Assembly: GCA_023390675.1 (NCBI GenBank)
Contig: JAEWCK010000402.1
Span: 1 to 9,792, forward strand
Direction of reading: 5' to 3'
Length of the DNA: 9,792 nucleotides
DNA from: Pseudomonadota bacterium
GTDB taxonomy: Bacteria > Pseudomonadota > Alphaproteobacteria > Sphingomonadales > Sphingomonadaceae
In this document: positions 1 through 6,936 of the stretch, piece by piece
Layout of the letters: each line of letters opens with the position of its first letter
Position numbering within the stretch: position 1 is the stretch's first letter
Notes under the pieces: generated by a model
Told to the model about the DNA's origin: nothing
The model's database searches: none
The model's input: only the letters and a program-made list of their open reading frames with translations
Translations under genes and position numbers: made by a program

Positions 1-753
1 CGAGAGGCCGGCGGCGCTGGTCGCGAGGCTCGCGACGATCACGACGAGCAGGCTCGCGGCGAGGAACAACTCGGGGCTCTTCGTCCGCGCGGCCTGCGCG
101 AACATGCGCGGCAGCAGGAAGCGGCCGCCGACGAAGAGGATTGCGATGGTGAGCACGCCGAGGCCGAGCGTGGTGACCAGCCCCATCACCCCCGCGTCGC
201 CCGCCGAGGGCGCGAGCGCGCCGAGCGCGAAGATGATCGGCACCAGCGCCAGATCCTCGAACAGCAGCATTGCGAAGGCTGCGCGGCCGACCGCCGAAGT
301 GGTGCCTGCGATCGGAATGACGAGCGCGGTCGAGGACAGTGCCAGCGCGAGGCCGAGCCCGATCGCGCCGCCGGTGCTGAGGCCGGTCAGATAGAGGAGC
401 AGCGCGAGGATCAACCCCGACCCGAGCAGCTCGGCCGCGCCGACGCCGAAGACGAGCGTGCGCATCGCCCAGAGCCGCTTGAACGACAACTCGAGCCCGA
501 TCGAGAACAGCAGCAGGATGATGCCGAATTCGGCGAAAGGCTCGATCGCATGCGCGTCCGAGATGGTGAGATAATAAAGCCAGGGGTTCGCCGCGACGAG
601 GCTGCCGAGCCCGAACGGCCCGACCAGCGCGCCGACGAGGATGAACCCGATCACCGGGCTGATCCGGAAGCGCGCGAAGGCGGGAATGACGAGTCCCGCG
701 GCGCCGAGGATCACCAGCGAATCGGAAAAGCCGCTGTTCGAGAGGCTCAGCAT
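1..753 (-). CDS. Kef-type (CPA2) cation:proton antiporter, N-terminal part, cut by the window edge
   Basis: The 251 codons visible encode an almost wholly hydrophobic membrane protein of the monovalent cation:proton antiporter-2 family, which exchanges K+ or Na+ for protons across the inner membrane. Family signs: VGPFGLG near residues 44-50, FGIILLLFSIGLELS at 76-90 (the typical Kef LLLFxIGLEL block), ALSSTALV at 138-145, and LLFEDLALVP at 163-172 with the conserved membrane aspartate at Asp167. E. coli KefB/KefC usually read FQD there; this protein reads FED. At least six hydrophobic segments are visible. The C-terminal half, including any RCK/TrkA-N domain, lies off the left edge, so Kef-like versus plain antiporter cannot be decided. 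The ATG at 753 is the first start after an in-frame TAG; no clear Shine-Dalgarno precedes it. It is co-oriented with the next gene upstream but 217 bp away. The family is secure; substrate and regulation are not visible. Confidence 0.9.
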   Translation of the reverse strand, partial: MLSLSNSGFSDSLVILGAAGLVIPAFARFRISPVIGFILVGALVGPFGLGSLVAANPWLYYLTISDAHAIEPFAEFGIILLLFSIGLELSFKRLWAMRTLVFGVGAAELLGSGLILALLLYLTGLSTGGAIGLGLALALSSTALVIPIAGTTSAVGRAAFAMLLFEDLALVPIIFALGALAPSAGDAGVMGLVTTLGLGVLTIAILFVGGRFLLPRMFAQAARTKSPELFLAASLLVVIVASLATSAAGLS

Positions 754-970
754 GCGCGGCTGCCGGAGCCGAAGTTTACGAAGTTGCCACTACGTCCCCC
801 CCGGTTTCCCCTCTCGCGCGGGGTCGCGCGGGACGCGGGGCGGAACGAACGGACGCGAAGGATTCTCATGCCGGGAAGGGCAGCATGCGAAATCCTACTT
901 TGCAAGCGCGGGGGGCGTTTTTTGTTCTCACGCTCGGTGAGAGATGGTGCCGCTCGACCAGCCACGAAGC
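754..970. other. Intergenic spacer between the antiporter and ankyrin genes
   Basis: This 217-bp gap separates two minus-strand genes and should hold the antiporter promoter. It contains a small hairpin, TCTCAC-GCTCG-GTGAGA at 926-942, flanked on the plus-strand left by a run of six T. On the minus strand the hairpin is followed by A, not T, so it does not fit an intrinsic terminator for the ankyrin gene. Arginine- and proline-rich reading frames cross the gap but look like GC-rich shadows. I see no convincing -35/-10 pair. Confidence 0.5.
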
Positions 971-2473
971 CTAATGCATCTGGTGCGCGTCCAACCATGC
1001 GAGCGTCCCCGACATGCGCCGCTCAGTCGCGATCTGCCGCAACGTCCGTCCCTGGGAGTCCGTGCCTGCCGGTTTCGCACCGGCTTCGAGTAGATGGAGC
1101 GCAAGGGCGTCGTCGGGCCACAGCAAGATCGCCGGCGTGCCCGAAGCGTCGCGCGTGTTCACGTCGACGCCGAGCGCGATCAGCGCTTCCAGCGCCGGCT
1201 CCCTGTCCCTTTCCCCGCAGTCGAGATTCGGGACCAGGAGTCTGGTGAGAGCGCTTGCGCCCGATGGGATTCCGCTGTTGGCCGCGGAGGCGGGGTACAG
1301 GCGATAATTCACATCTGCGCCTGCGCTCGCCAACGCGCGAATTATCGACGGTTCGCACCCTCCGGCGGTGCTCGCGAGAAGCTCGCTCAGCGCAGCGCGC
1401 GACATACGCGCGAGCCAGCCCCGCTCCGCGAGGAACGCGATCACGCGAGTCGCACCCCGCCGCGCAGCCTCCCGCACCAGCCAGATTCCGAGCAGCGGCG
1501 CCTCTGCGATGCCGGCCGGAAAGGGAAGCGCCAGCGGCGCGCCGGCGGCTATCGCTTCCAGCGCCACCTGTTCATTGCCCACCCGCACGGCGGCCGCGGC
1601 CAGATAGGCTCCGTCTTCGCCATGAAGATCGACCCCTTCCGAGACCAGCGAGGCGGTCGTGCGATCGTTGCCCTTTATCCAGCGGCCGGAGTCCAGGGCG
1701 GCCTCGATGGCTTCCGCGATCCCGTGCAATTGCCCCGGGATTTCTCCCAAAATGTCCCAGCGAACCGTCCTTTCTGCCTCCCCGATGCGAACGTGCAGAA
1801 CGCTGGGGCAACTGTCGGCTGCCAGTACGTAAGTCTCCCGGAGCCCAAAGAAGCGCACGGCACGGAGACGCTCAAGCAGCAAGTCCAGTCGGGCGCGATC
1901 GATGGTTCCGCGATGCACACCGCCGGCCACGCGCCACCCGCTGATGTAAGCGGAGTAAAGCGGTCTGGCGTTCGCGAGATTTCCCTGCATCGCGAACATT
2001 GCGTTGCCCGCGCCGTCGATCGTCATTCTGTAACCGTCGCAGCCATCGCCACGCACCAATTCGATGCTCAGCGCGCCGTAATCGACCGGCGGGAAGTCGG
2101 CTCTGGGGTTTTCCCGCCGCGGCGTTTGCGTCTTCGCCCCATAGGAGACCCAAATCGCGCCCACCGCCGTGACGGGCCGGCCTTTGAAAAGAAAAGGCCG
2201 AAAGCGGACGGTGCGCGCTGCCGCGAGCGCCGGCTTCGGATCGACCTTGTCCCGGGGCGGGTTCAGCGGATCGGGAACGGCGTCGATGACCTCACCCGTC
2301 GGCGAGACCGTGACTTGTGTCCACAGGCCCATACCTGCGTCGGGCACGGACAGTTCCGGCACGCTCAGTTGGCGAGCCGCCATCGCGCTCTCGCCGTACC
2401 TGATCCTGTCCTGCGCCTCCGCAGGAACGGCGGCTAGCGCGATCGCGAGCGAGATGAGGAGCAGCCGAGGCAC
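971..2473 (-). CDS. Exported multidomain protein: TonB-C-like segment, DUF6438-like domain, ankyrin repeats
   Basis: This 500-residue protein begins with a clear signal peptide (RLLLISLAIALAAVPAEA, cleavage likely after Ala20), so it should act in the periplasm or beyond. Residues about 50-112 (QVTVSPTGEV through VRFRPFLFKGRPVTAVG) resemble the C-terminal fold of TonB-like energy transducers. Residues about 134-262 look like a DUF6438 domain: IELVRGDGCDGY, a short G-N turn, GTIDRARLDLLLERLRAVRF, then an AADSCPSVLHVRIG strand. From about 270 on there are degenerate ankyrin repeats, clearest as ALASAGADVNYRL near 380-392, ALIALGVDVNTRDASGTP near 430-447 and HLLEAGAKPAGTDSQGRTL near 460-478. The start is a GTG chosen for its AAAGGA 6 nt upstream and the immediate signal peptide. 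It lies 91 bp downstream of marR on the same strand and might be co-transcribed. The role is unknown; a protein-interaction function is inferred from the ankyrin repeats. Confidence 0.85.
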   Translation of the reverse strand: MPRLLLISLAIALAAVPAEAQDRIRYGESAMAARQLSVPELSVPDAGMGLWTQVTVSPTGEVIDAVPDPLNPPRDKVDPKPALAAARTVRFRPFLFKGRPVTAVGAIWVSYGAKTQTPRRENPRADFPPVDYGALSIELVRGDGCDGYRMTIDGAGNAMFAMQGNLANARPLYSAYISGWRVAGGVHRGTIDRARLDLLLERLRAVRFFGLRETYVLAADSCPSVLHVRIGEAERTVRWDILGEIPGQLHGIAEAIEAALDSGRWIKGNDRTTASLVSEGVDLHGEDGAYLAAAAVRVGNEQVALEAIAAGAPLALPFPAGIAEAPLLGIWLVREAARRGATRVIAFLAERGWLARMSRAALSELLASTAGGCEPSIIRALASAGADVNYRLYPASAANSGIPSGASALTRLLVPNLDCGERDREPALEALIALGVDVNTRDASGTPAILLWPDDALALHLLEAGAKPAGTDSQGRTLRQIATERRMSGTLAWLDAHQMH

Positions 2474-2479
2474 ATGCCA

Positions 2480-2485
2480 TCCTTT
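2480..2485 (-). promoter_or_regulatory. Ribosome binding site AAAGGA fixing the GTG start of the ankyrin-repeat protein
   Basis: AAAGGA reads on the minus strand with 6 nt before the GTG at 2473. An overlapping ATG one base out of frame (ATGTGCC) does not lead into the signal peptide, so this site together with the peptide decides the GTG start. Confidence 0.6.
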
Positions 2486-2564
2486 CCGCCGCGCTGCGAT
2501 TTTGCAAGCTGAGGGGCCGGGCGAAGGAAAGCGTTGCCGCGTTCGGTCGCACCCGATGCTTCCG

Positions 2565-2972
2565 TCAATCCAGCCGGGCGAGCAGCGCGGTGAGCATCGG
2601 GCGCAGGCGGCGGAGTTCTTCGCGGTGCGTCGCCGATAGCTGATCGAGCAGCGCGCGCGACCTTGGCGTGAGCTCGATCAGTGCCTGCCGTCGATCATTC
2701 TTCGAGGCGGATCGTGCCACCAGTCCCAGCGCTTCGAGGCGTTCGACCAGACCCGACGCGCTGTGGGGCTTGATCGCCAGCCGATCGGCGACGTAGCCGA
2801 TCGTCACGGCTTCCGAAGGCGCGCCGCGTATCGCGAGCAGCGCCTGATGCTGCTGCGCAGTGAGCCCGTGCTCGGCCGCGTGGCGCTCGCTGAAGACGAG
2901 GAATTGCCGCAGCGCGTGCCTGAAATCGGCGAGCGCGGCATAGTCGACCTCCTCGGAAACTGCGTCCTGCAT
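2565..2972 (-). CDS. MarR-family winged-helix transcriptional regulator
   Basis: The product is 135 residues, normal for MarR dimers that bind palindromic operators and usually lose DNA on binding a small anionic or phenolic ligand, or on oxidation. An N-terminal dimerisation helix (about 10-33) leads to LTAQQHQALLAIRG (37-50), the scaffold helix. The helix-turn-helix is VTIGYVADRLAIKPHSASGLVERLEALGLV (about 56-85), with the recognition helix near 68-82. The wing carries the family signature D93-R94-R95 in SKNDRRQALIELT, followed by C-terminal dimer helices. No cysteine is present, so thiol redox sensing is unlikely. The ATG at 2972 has AAGGA 5 nt upstream. It is divergent from the CLC gene across 65 bp holding a 19-bp palindrome, which argues that it controls itself and the CLC gene. 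The ligand cannot be read from sequence. Confidence 0.93.
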   Translation of the reverse strand: MQDAVSEEVDYAALADFRHALRQFLVFSERHAAEHGLTAQQHQALLAIRGAPSEAVTIGYVADRLAIKPHSASGLVERLEALGLVARSASKNDRRQALIELTPRSRALLDQLSATHREELRRLRPMLTALLARLD

Positions 2973-2989
2973 AGTCTTCCTTCGTTGAC

Positions 2990-3008
2990 TATATCGCAGT
3001 GCGATATA
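2990..3008. promoter_or_regulatory. Perfect 19-bp palindrome, candidate MarR operator between marR and the CLC gene
   Basis: TATATCGCAGTGCGATATA has two perfect 9-bp arms around a single central G. It lies 17 bp before the marR start codon and 29 bp before the CLC start codon, the only strong symmetry in the intergenic region. Size and AT-rich outer arms fit MarR-family operators. A TTGACT at 2985-2990 (plus) and a TATAGT on the minus strand at 2992-2987 abut or overlap it, so a bound dimer would block polymerase in both directions. These promoter elements are only partial matches. That the neighbouring MarR protein binds here is inference from position. Confidence 0.7.
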
Positions 3009-3037
3009 TCTGGGCGGCTCCCCAACAGGAAATTTCC

Positions 3038-4804
3038 ATGTCCAAATCCCCTGAGCAAGCCGCGGCCCGGCTTGCCGACTATAGCGCCGACTGGCGGATG
3101 GCGATGCTGGCGGCGGCGGCCCTGGTCGTCGGCACCGGCGGCGCGCTGGGGGCGTGGGTGCTGATCAAGCTGATCGCGATCGCGACCAACCTCTTCTGGT
3201 TCGGGCGGTTTTCTACCGCGTCGAGCGAAATCGTCGACGCGCATCTCGGCCCGGTCCTGGTGTTGATCCCGGTGGCGGGAAGCCTGCTGATCGGGCTGAT
3301 GGCGCGCTTCGGATCGGAGAAGATCCGCGGGCACGGCATTCCCGAGGCGATCGAGGCGATCCTCTATGGGGAGAGCCGGCTGTCGCTGAAGGTGGCGCTA
3401 TTGAAGCCGCTGTCCTCCGCGATCTCCATCGGGAGCGGCGGACCGTTCGGCGCCGAAGGGCCGATCATCATGACCGGCGGGGCGGTGGGCTCGCTGTTCG
3501 CGCAATGCTTTCGCCTGAGCGCCGCCGAGCGCAAGACCTTGCTCGTCGCGGGCGCCGCGGCGGGGATGACCGGGATCTTCGGCACGCCGCTCGCCGCGAT
3601 CCTGCTGGCGATCGAGGTGCTGCTGTTCGAATGGAAGCCGCGCAGCTTCGTGCCGGTGGTCGTCGCGGCGCTCGTGTCGTTCGCGTGGCGCCCGCTGCTG
3701 ATCGGCGACGGAGCGCTGTTTCCCTTCGCGCTGGCAGGCCAGCCCAATGGTGGCGTCACGCTCGGGCTCGGTCTCGCGGTCGGGATACTCGCCGGGCTGG
3801 AAGCGGCTTTGCTCTCGCAGCTGCTCTATCGCATCGAGGACCTGTTCCATCGGCTGCCGGTCCACTGGATGTGGTGGCCGGCGATCGGCGCAGTCGTGGT
3901 CGGAATCGGCGGCGTGATCGACGCGCATGTGCTCGGCGCCGGCTATGGCAACATCCAGAGCCTGCTCGACGGCGGGCTGGCGGTGCGTGTGGTGGCGGCG
4001 CTGCTGGTGGTGAAGACAATCGTCTGGCTGGTCGCGCTCGGATCGGGAACTTCGGGCGGCGTGCTCGCGCCGTTGCTGACGCTGGGCGGTGCGCTCGGCT
4101 ATCTGGCGGGGTTGCTGCTGCCGGGGACGCCGGGGCTATGGGCGATGATCGGCATGGCGGGGATCATGAGCGGGGCGATGCGCGCGCCGCTGACCGGCGC
4201 GCTGTTCGCCGTCGAGCTGACCGGCCATTTCGATGCACTGCCGGTCGCGGTCGTCGCCTCGACGGGCGCCTATGCCGTCAGCGTGCTGCTGATGCGCCGA
4301 TCGATCCTGACCGAGAAGATCGCGCGGCGCGGGCGCCACATCCTGCAGGAATATACCGTCGACCCGCTCGATTTCCTCCAGGCGGGGGACATCATGACCG
4401 GCGAGCCGGCGACGCTGCCGGGCGACATGTCGATCGGCGGCGCAGTCGAGTTCTTCACCGAGCAGGCGGAGCATCGCAGCTATCCGGTGGTGGACGAGCA
4501 GGGGCGGCTGCTCGGCCTCGTCTCGCGCAGCGACGCGCTGCGTTGGCAAACCGAGCGCCGGCGCGACGAGGCCACACTGGGCGAGCTGCTGTCCGACGCG
4601 TCGCAGCCCTCAGCCTATTCCGATACGCCGATCGGCAAGGTGGCCGACCTGATGGTCGAGACGGGGATCGGGCGAATCCCGATCGTCGAACCGGCGACGC
4701 ATCGCGTCGTGGGCATCCTCTCGCGGCACGATCTGCTCAAGGCGCGGAGCATCCGTCGCCGCGACGAGCTGGGGCGCGAGCGGGCGATCGTCTTCAACCG
4801 CTAG
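3038..4804 (+). CDS. CLC-family chloride channel/transporter with C-terminal CBS pair
   Basis: The 588-residue protein has a CLC membrane core (about 20-425) followed by two CBS domains (about 450-502 and 516-570). The three CLC signature regions are present: GHGIPEA at 98-104, GSGGPFGAEGP at 132-142 with gating glutamate Glu140, and GTSGGVLAP at 337-345. The internal proton glutamate of the E. coli antiporter ClC-ec1 falls in IIEEM; here the segment is AIEVLL, putting Val194 at that position, as in animal CLC channels. The ec1 serine that contacts chloride corresponds to His99. CBS domains bind adenosine nucleotides in several relatives and may gate transport. The ATG at 3038 has AGGA 7 nt upstream; an in-frame GTG at 2999 was rejected because it sits inside the putative operator. 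Divergent from marR, probably its target. No terminator of its own was found. Confidence 0.93.
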   Translation: MSKSPEQAAARLADYSADWRMAMLAAAALVVGTGGALGAWVLIKLIAIATNLFWFGRFSTASSEIVDAHLGPVLVLIPVAGSLLIGLMARFGSEKIRGHGIPEAIEAILYGESRLSLKVALLKPLSSAISIGSGGPFGAEGPIIMTGGAVGSLFAQCFRLSAAERKTLLVAGAAAGMTGIFGTPLAAILLAIEVLLFEWKPRSFVPVVVAALVSFAWRPLLIGDGALFPFALAGQPNGGVTLGLGLAVGILAGLEAALLSQLLYRIEDLFHRLPVHWMWWPAIGAVVVGIGGVIDAHVLGAGYGNIQSLLDGGLAVRVVAALLVVKTIVWLVALGSGTSGGVLAPLLTLGGALGYLAGLLLPGTPGLWAMIGMAGIMSGAMRAPLTGALFAVELTGHFDALPVAVVASTGAYAVSVLLMRRSILTEKIARRGRHILQEYTVDPLDFLQAGDIMTGEPATLPGDMSIGGAVEFFTEQAEHRSYPVVDEQGRLLGLVSRSDALRWQTERRRDEATLGELLSDASQPSAYSDTPIGKVADLMVETGIGRIPIVEPATHRVVGILSRHDLLKARSIRRRDELGRERAIVFNR

Positions 4805-4816
4805 GCACCGCGCACC

Positions 4817-4847
4817 AAAAAAGGGCGCGCGACATGGCGCGCGCCCT
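4817..4847 (-). terminator. Intrinsic terminator of icd
   Basis: On the minus strand a 9-bp GC stem (GGGCGCGCG/CGCGCGCCC, 4823-4831 with 4838-4846) with a 6-nt loop and one extra A-T pair is followed directly by six T (plus-strand A run 4817-4822). It begins about 20 bp after the icd stop codon. In the plus direction no T-run follows the stem, so it should not end CLC transcription by the intrinsic mechanism, although the hairpin lies just past the CLC stop. Confidence 0.88.
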
Positions 4848-4867
4848 ATCGTCGACCGAGCCGAAGC

Positions 4868-6088
4868 TCAGGCCCAGTTGGCCATCTTCGCCTCGAGGTT
4901 CTCGCGGATCGCCTCGAAGAACTGCTCGGTGGTCATCCACGCCTGCTCGGGGCCGATCAGCAGCGCGAGGTCCTTGGTCATCTTGCCGCTCTCGACGGTC
5001 TCGATGCAGACCTGCTCGAGCGTCTCGGCGAAGCGCGTGACGTCGGGCGTGTTGTCGAACTTGCCGCGGAACGAAAGACCCTGCGTCCAGGCGAAGATCG
5101 ACGCGATCGGATTGGTCGAGGTCGCCTTGCCCTGCTGGTGCATGCGATAGTGGCGCGTCACGGTGCCGTGCGCGGCTTCGGCCTCGATCGTCTTGCCGTC
5201 GGGCGACATCAGCACCGACGTCATCAGGCCGAGCGAGCCGAAGCCCTGCGCGACGGTGTCCGACTGGACGTCGCCGTCGTAATTCTTGCAGGCCCAGACG
5301 AACTTGCCGCTCCACTTCAGCGCCGAGGCGACCATGTCGTCGATCAGGCGATGCTCGTAGACGATGCCCTTTTCCTTGAACTTCGCGGCAAACTCGGCGT
5401 CGAAGATCTCCTGGAACAGGTCCTTGAAGCGGCCGTCATAGGCCTTGAGGATGGTGTTCTTGGTCGAGAGATAAAGCGGCCAGCCGCGATCATAGGCGTA
5501 GTTCATGCTCGCGCGGGCGAAGTCGCGGATCGACTCGTCGAGATTGTACATGCCCATCGCGACGCCGGCGCCGGGGAAGTCGAACACTTCATATTCGAGC
5601 TCGTCGCCGTTCGCGCCGGTCCACTTCATCGTGAGCTTGCCAGCGCCCGGCACCTTGAAGTCGGTCGCGCGATACTGGTCGCCGAAGGCGTGACGGCCGA
5701 CGACGATCGGATCGCTCCAGCCGGGGACGAGCCGGGGGACGTTCTTGATCACGATCGGCTCGCGGAAGACGACGCCGCCCAGGATGTTGCGGATCGTGCC
5801 GTTGGGCGACTTCCACATCTTCTTGAGGCCGAATTCCTCGACGCGCGCCTCGTCGGGCGTGATCGTGGCGCACTTCACGCCGACGCCATATTGCTGGATC
5901 GCCCTGGCGCAGTCGATCGTGACCTGGTCCTCGGTCGCGTCGCGATTTTCGATCGACAGGTCGTAATATTTGAGGTCGATGTCGAGATAGGGCTGGATCA
6001 GGCGCTCGCGGATCCACTGCCAGATGATCCGCGTCATTTCGTCGCCGTCGATCTCCACGACGGGCGTTGCAACCTTGATCTTCGCCAT
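4868..6088 (-). CDS. icd: NADP-dependent isocitrate dehydrogenase, eukaryote-like homodimeric type
   Basis: This 406-residue enzyme oxidatively decarboxylates isocitrate to 2-oxoglutarate in the TCA cycle, making NADPH in the cytoplasm. The sequence lines up almost without gaps with human IDH1 in its N-terminal half. Substrate residues keep the human numbers: Thr77 in ATITPDE, Ser94 and Asn96 in WKSPNGT, Arg100, Arg109 in VFREP, Arg132 in GRHAFGD and Tyr139. The catalytic lysine is Lys210 in STKNT. Metal-binding aspartates lie in [16 protein letters not shown] (267-282). [13 protein letters not shown] (303-315) is the NADP-specific pocket with the Arg-His pair. It is complete and of family-typical length. 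The ATG at 6088 has AGGA 11 nt upstream, somewhat far. It follows the methyltransferase gene on the same strand by 79 bp and ends in a strong terminator. It is distinct from the E. coli-type icd and from monomeric IDH. Confidence 0.97.
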   Translation of the reverse strand: MAKIKVATPVVEIDGDEMTRIIWQWIRERLIQPYLDIDLKYYDLSIENRDATEDQVTIDCARAIQQYGVGVKCATITPDEARVEEFGLKKMWKSPNGTIRNILGGVVFREPIVIKNVPRLVPGWSDPIVVGRHAFGDQYRATDFKVPGAGKLTMKWTGANGDELEYEVFDFPGAGVAMGMYNLDESIRDFARASMNYAYDRGWPLYLSTKNTILKAYDGRFKDLFQEIFDAEFAAKFKEKGIVYEHRLIDDMVASALKWSGKFVWACKNYDGDVQSDTVAQGFGSLGLMTSVLMSPDGKTIEAEAAHGTVTRHYRMHQQGKATSTNPIASIFAWTQGLSFRGKFDNTPDVTRFAETLEQVCIETVESGKMTKDLALLIGPEQAWMTTEQFFEAIRENLEAKMANWA

Positions 6089-6141
6089 GTGCTCGCTTGT
6101 CCTTTTGAAGGGGTTTGGGCGAGCGTCTAGGGGGAAGGGAA

Positions 6142-6159
6142 GGGGCGATCAAGCGCCCC
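6142..6159 (-). terminator. Weak terminator-like hairpin between the methyltransferase gene and icd
   Basis: On the minus strand GGGGCG and CGCCCC form a 6-bp stem with a 6-nt loop, 8 nt after the methyltransferase stop codon. What follows is TTCCCTTCCC rather than a T-run, so termination would be weak at best. It may partly separate the methyltransferase transcript from icd. Confidence 0.35.
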
Positions 6160-6167
6160 CGCGCGGC

Positions 6168-6782
6168 TTATTCCTTCCACGCCCAATAGAGCTGGGCCGG
6201 GGGGACGTTCCACAATTCCATGTCGTGGTCGATATGGCGCCAATGGGGCACGAGGAAGGCCTTCACCTTCGGGCTGAACTGGTAGACGAGGAAGGCCCCG
6301 CCGGGACGCAGGACCTGGTGCGTCGCCCTGGCGATCGCGGGGCCGACGCCTTCGGGCAGCGTCGAGAAAGGCAAGCCCGAGAGGACATAGTCGGCCTGCG
6401 CATGGCCGAGATCGGCGACGATGCGCTTCACCTCCGCGGCCGAGCCGAGCACCGCCTTGAAGCGCGGGTCGCGGATGGTCTGGCGCAAATAGCGGATGAA
6501 ATCGGGGTTGGTGTCGATCGCGACATATTCGGCGTCGGGCCCCATCCGGTCGAGAACCGCCTGACAGAAGGTGCCGACGCCCGGGCCGTATTCGACGAAC
6601 AGCTTCGTGCTCGCCCAGTCGACGGGATCGAGCATCTTGCCGATCAGCCGGCGCGACGAGGGCACGATCGAGCCGACCATCACCGGGTGCTTGAGGAAGC
6701 CGCGGAAGAACATGCCCCAGGGAGAAGGCGCGCTCGCGGCGCGACGACGGGTGCTTCGCTCGGCGGCAGTGGTGATCGGCAT
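6168..6782 (-). CDS. Class I SAM-dependent methyltransferase, PmtA-like phospholipid N-methyltransferase
   Basis: With the start at 6782 the product has 204 residues, close to the Rhodobacter-type PmtA size. Residues 24-43 (MFFRGFLKHPVMVGSIVPSS) match the conserved entry segment of this family, before the Rossmann core. SAM motif I is EYGPGVGTF (64-72), the ribose-binding acid is Asp90 in VAIDTNP, and motif IV reads SGLPFS (135-140), comparable to SGLPLL of PmtA and to the NxPY/F of RsmA-like dimethylases. PmtA enzymes transfer methyl groups to phosphatidylethanolamine, giving methylated PE or phosphatidylcholine. The divergent psd-pssA genes, which make PE, support this but do not prove it. 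The frame is open upstream to beyond 7000; the ATG at 6881 lacks a ribosome site, and that at 6782 has only a weak GAG. An rRNA or other small-substrate methyltransferase remains possible. Confidence 0.8.
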   Translation of the reverse strand: MPITTAAERSTRRRAASAPSPWGMFFRGFLKHPVMVGSIVPSSRRLIGKMLDPVDWASTKLFVEYGPGVGTFCQAVLDRMGPDAEYVAIDTNPDFIRYLRQTIRDPRFKAVLGSAAEVKRIVADLGHAQADYVLSGLPFSTLPEGVGPAIARATHQVLRPGGAFLVYQFSPKVKAFLVPHWRHIDHDMELWNVPPAQLYWAWKE

Positions 6783-6812
6783 GACGCTGGTACTCGGTTG
6801 CAGTTTTACGAC

Positions 6813-6824
6813 GGGGCGCGCCCC
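6813..6824. repeat. 12-bp perfect palindrome upstream of the methyltransferase start
   Basis: GGGGCGCGCCCC lies 30 bp before the methyltransferase start, in the 154-bp region between it and the divergent small gene. It could be a protein site or a hairpin seed in the leader. In such GC-rich DNA a palindrome of this length may also be chance. No clear promoter hexamers were seen in the region. Confidence 0.3.
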
Positions 6825-6921
6825 TTTGGCGATTTCGAACGAACATGCAAGCGCAGGAGTTGCATCGCGCTGACGGTTCATCGCGGATGCAGGCAGGACG
6901 CGGCAATCGTTGCGCGAAAGG

Positions 6922-6927
6922 AAGGAG
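6922..6927 (+). promoter_or_regulatory. Ribosome binding site AAGGAG for the small cysteine protein
   Basis: A near-perfect AAGGAG sits 9 nt before the ATG at 6937. This favours that start over the in-frame TTG at 6910, which would place the site inside the coding region. Confidence 0.6.
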
Positions 6928-6936
6928 CAACCGGGG

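Noticed and set aside
842..852. GAACGAAC near 842 as a LexA site
   Set aside because: The two GAAC half-sites are directly adjacent, without the required 7-bp spacer.
926..942. Hairpin TCTCAC-GCTCG-GTGAGA with an adjacent T-run, at first sight a terminator for the ankyrin gene
   Set aside because: The T-run precedes the hairpin on the plus strand, so on the minus strand A follows the stem. Neither direction gives stem-then-U.
747..998. Possible small minus-strand gene (83 codons) between the antiporter and ankyrin genes
   Set aside because: Composition is arginine-rich low complexity without a ribosome site, and it overlaps the starts or ends of both better-supported neighbours.
1094..2437. 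Long plus-strand open frame of 447 codons across the ankyrin gene
   Set aside because: It is antisense to a gene with a signal peptide and recognisable domains; its product is arginine-rich and has no domain, typical of GC-rich shadow frames.
2999..3037. In-frame GTG start 13 codons upstream for the CLC protein
   Set aside because: It lies in the middle of the palindromic operator with no ribosome site; the ATG at 3038 has AGGA at 7 nt.
3154..5040. Long plus-strand open frame of 628 codons overlapping the CLC gene and the icd end
   Set aside because: It is the shifted frame of the CLC gene, arginine-rich, and runs through the icd terminator into antisense of icd.
5138..6130. 330-codon plus-strand frame antisense to icd
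   Set aside because: icd is unambiguous with all active-site residues; this frame is its complementary shadow.
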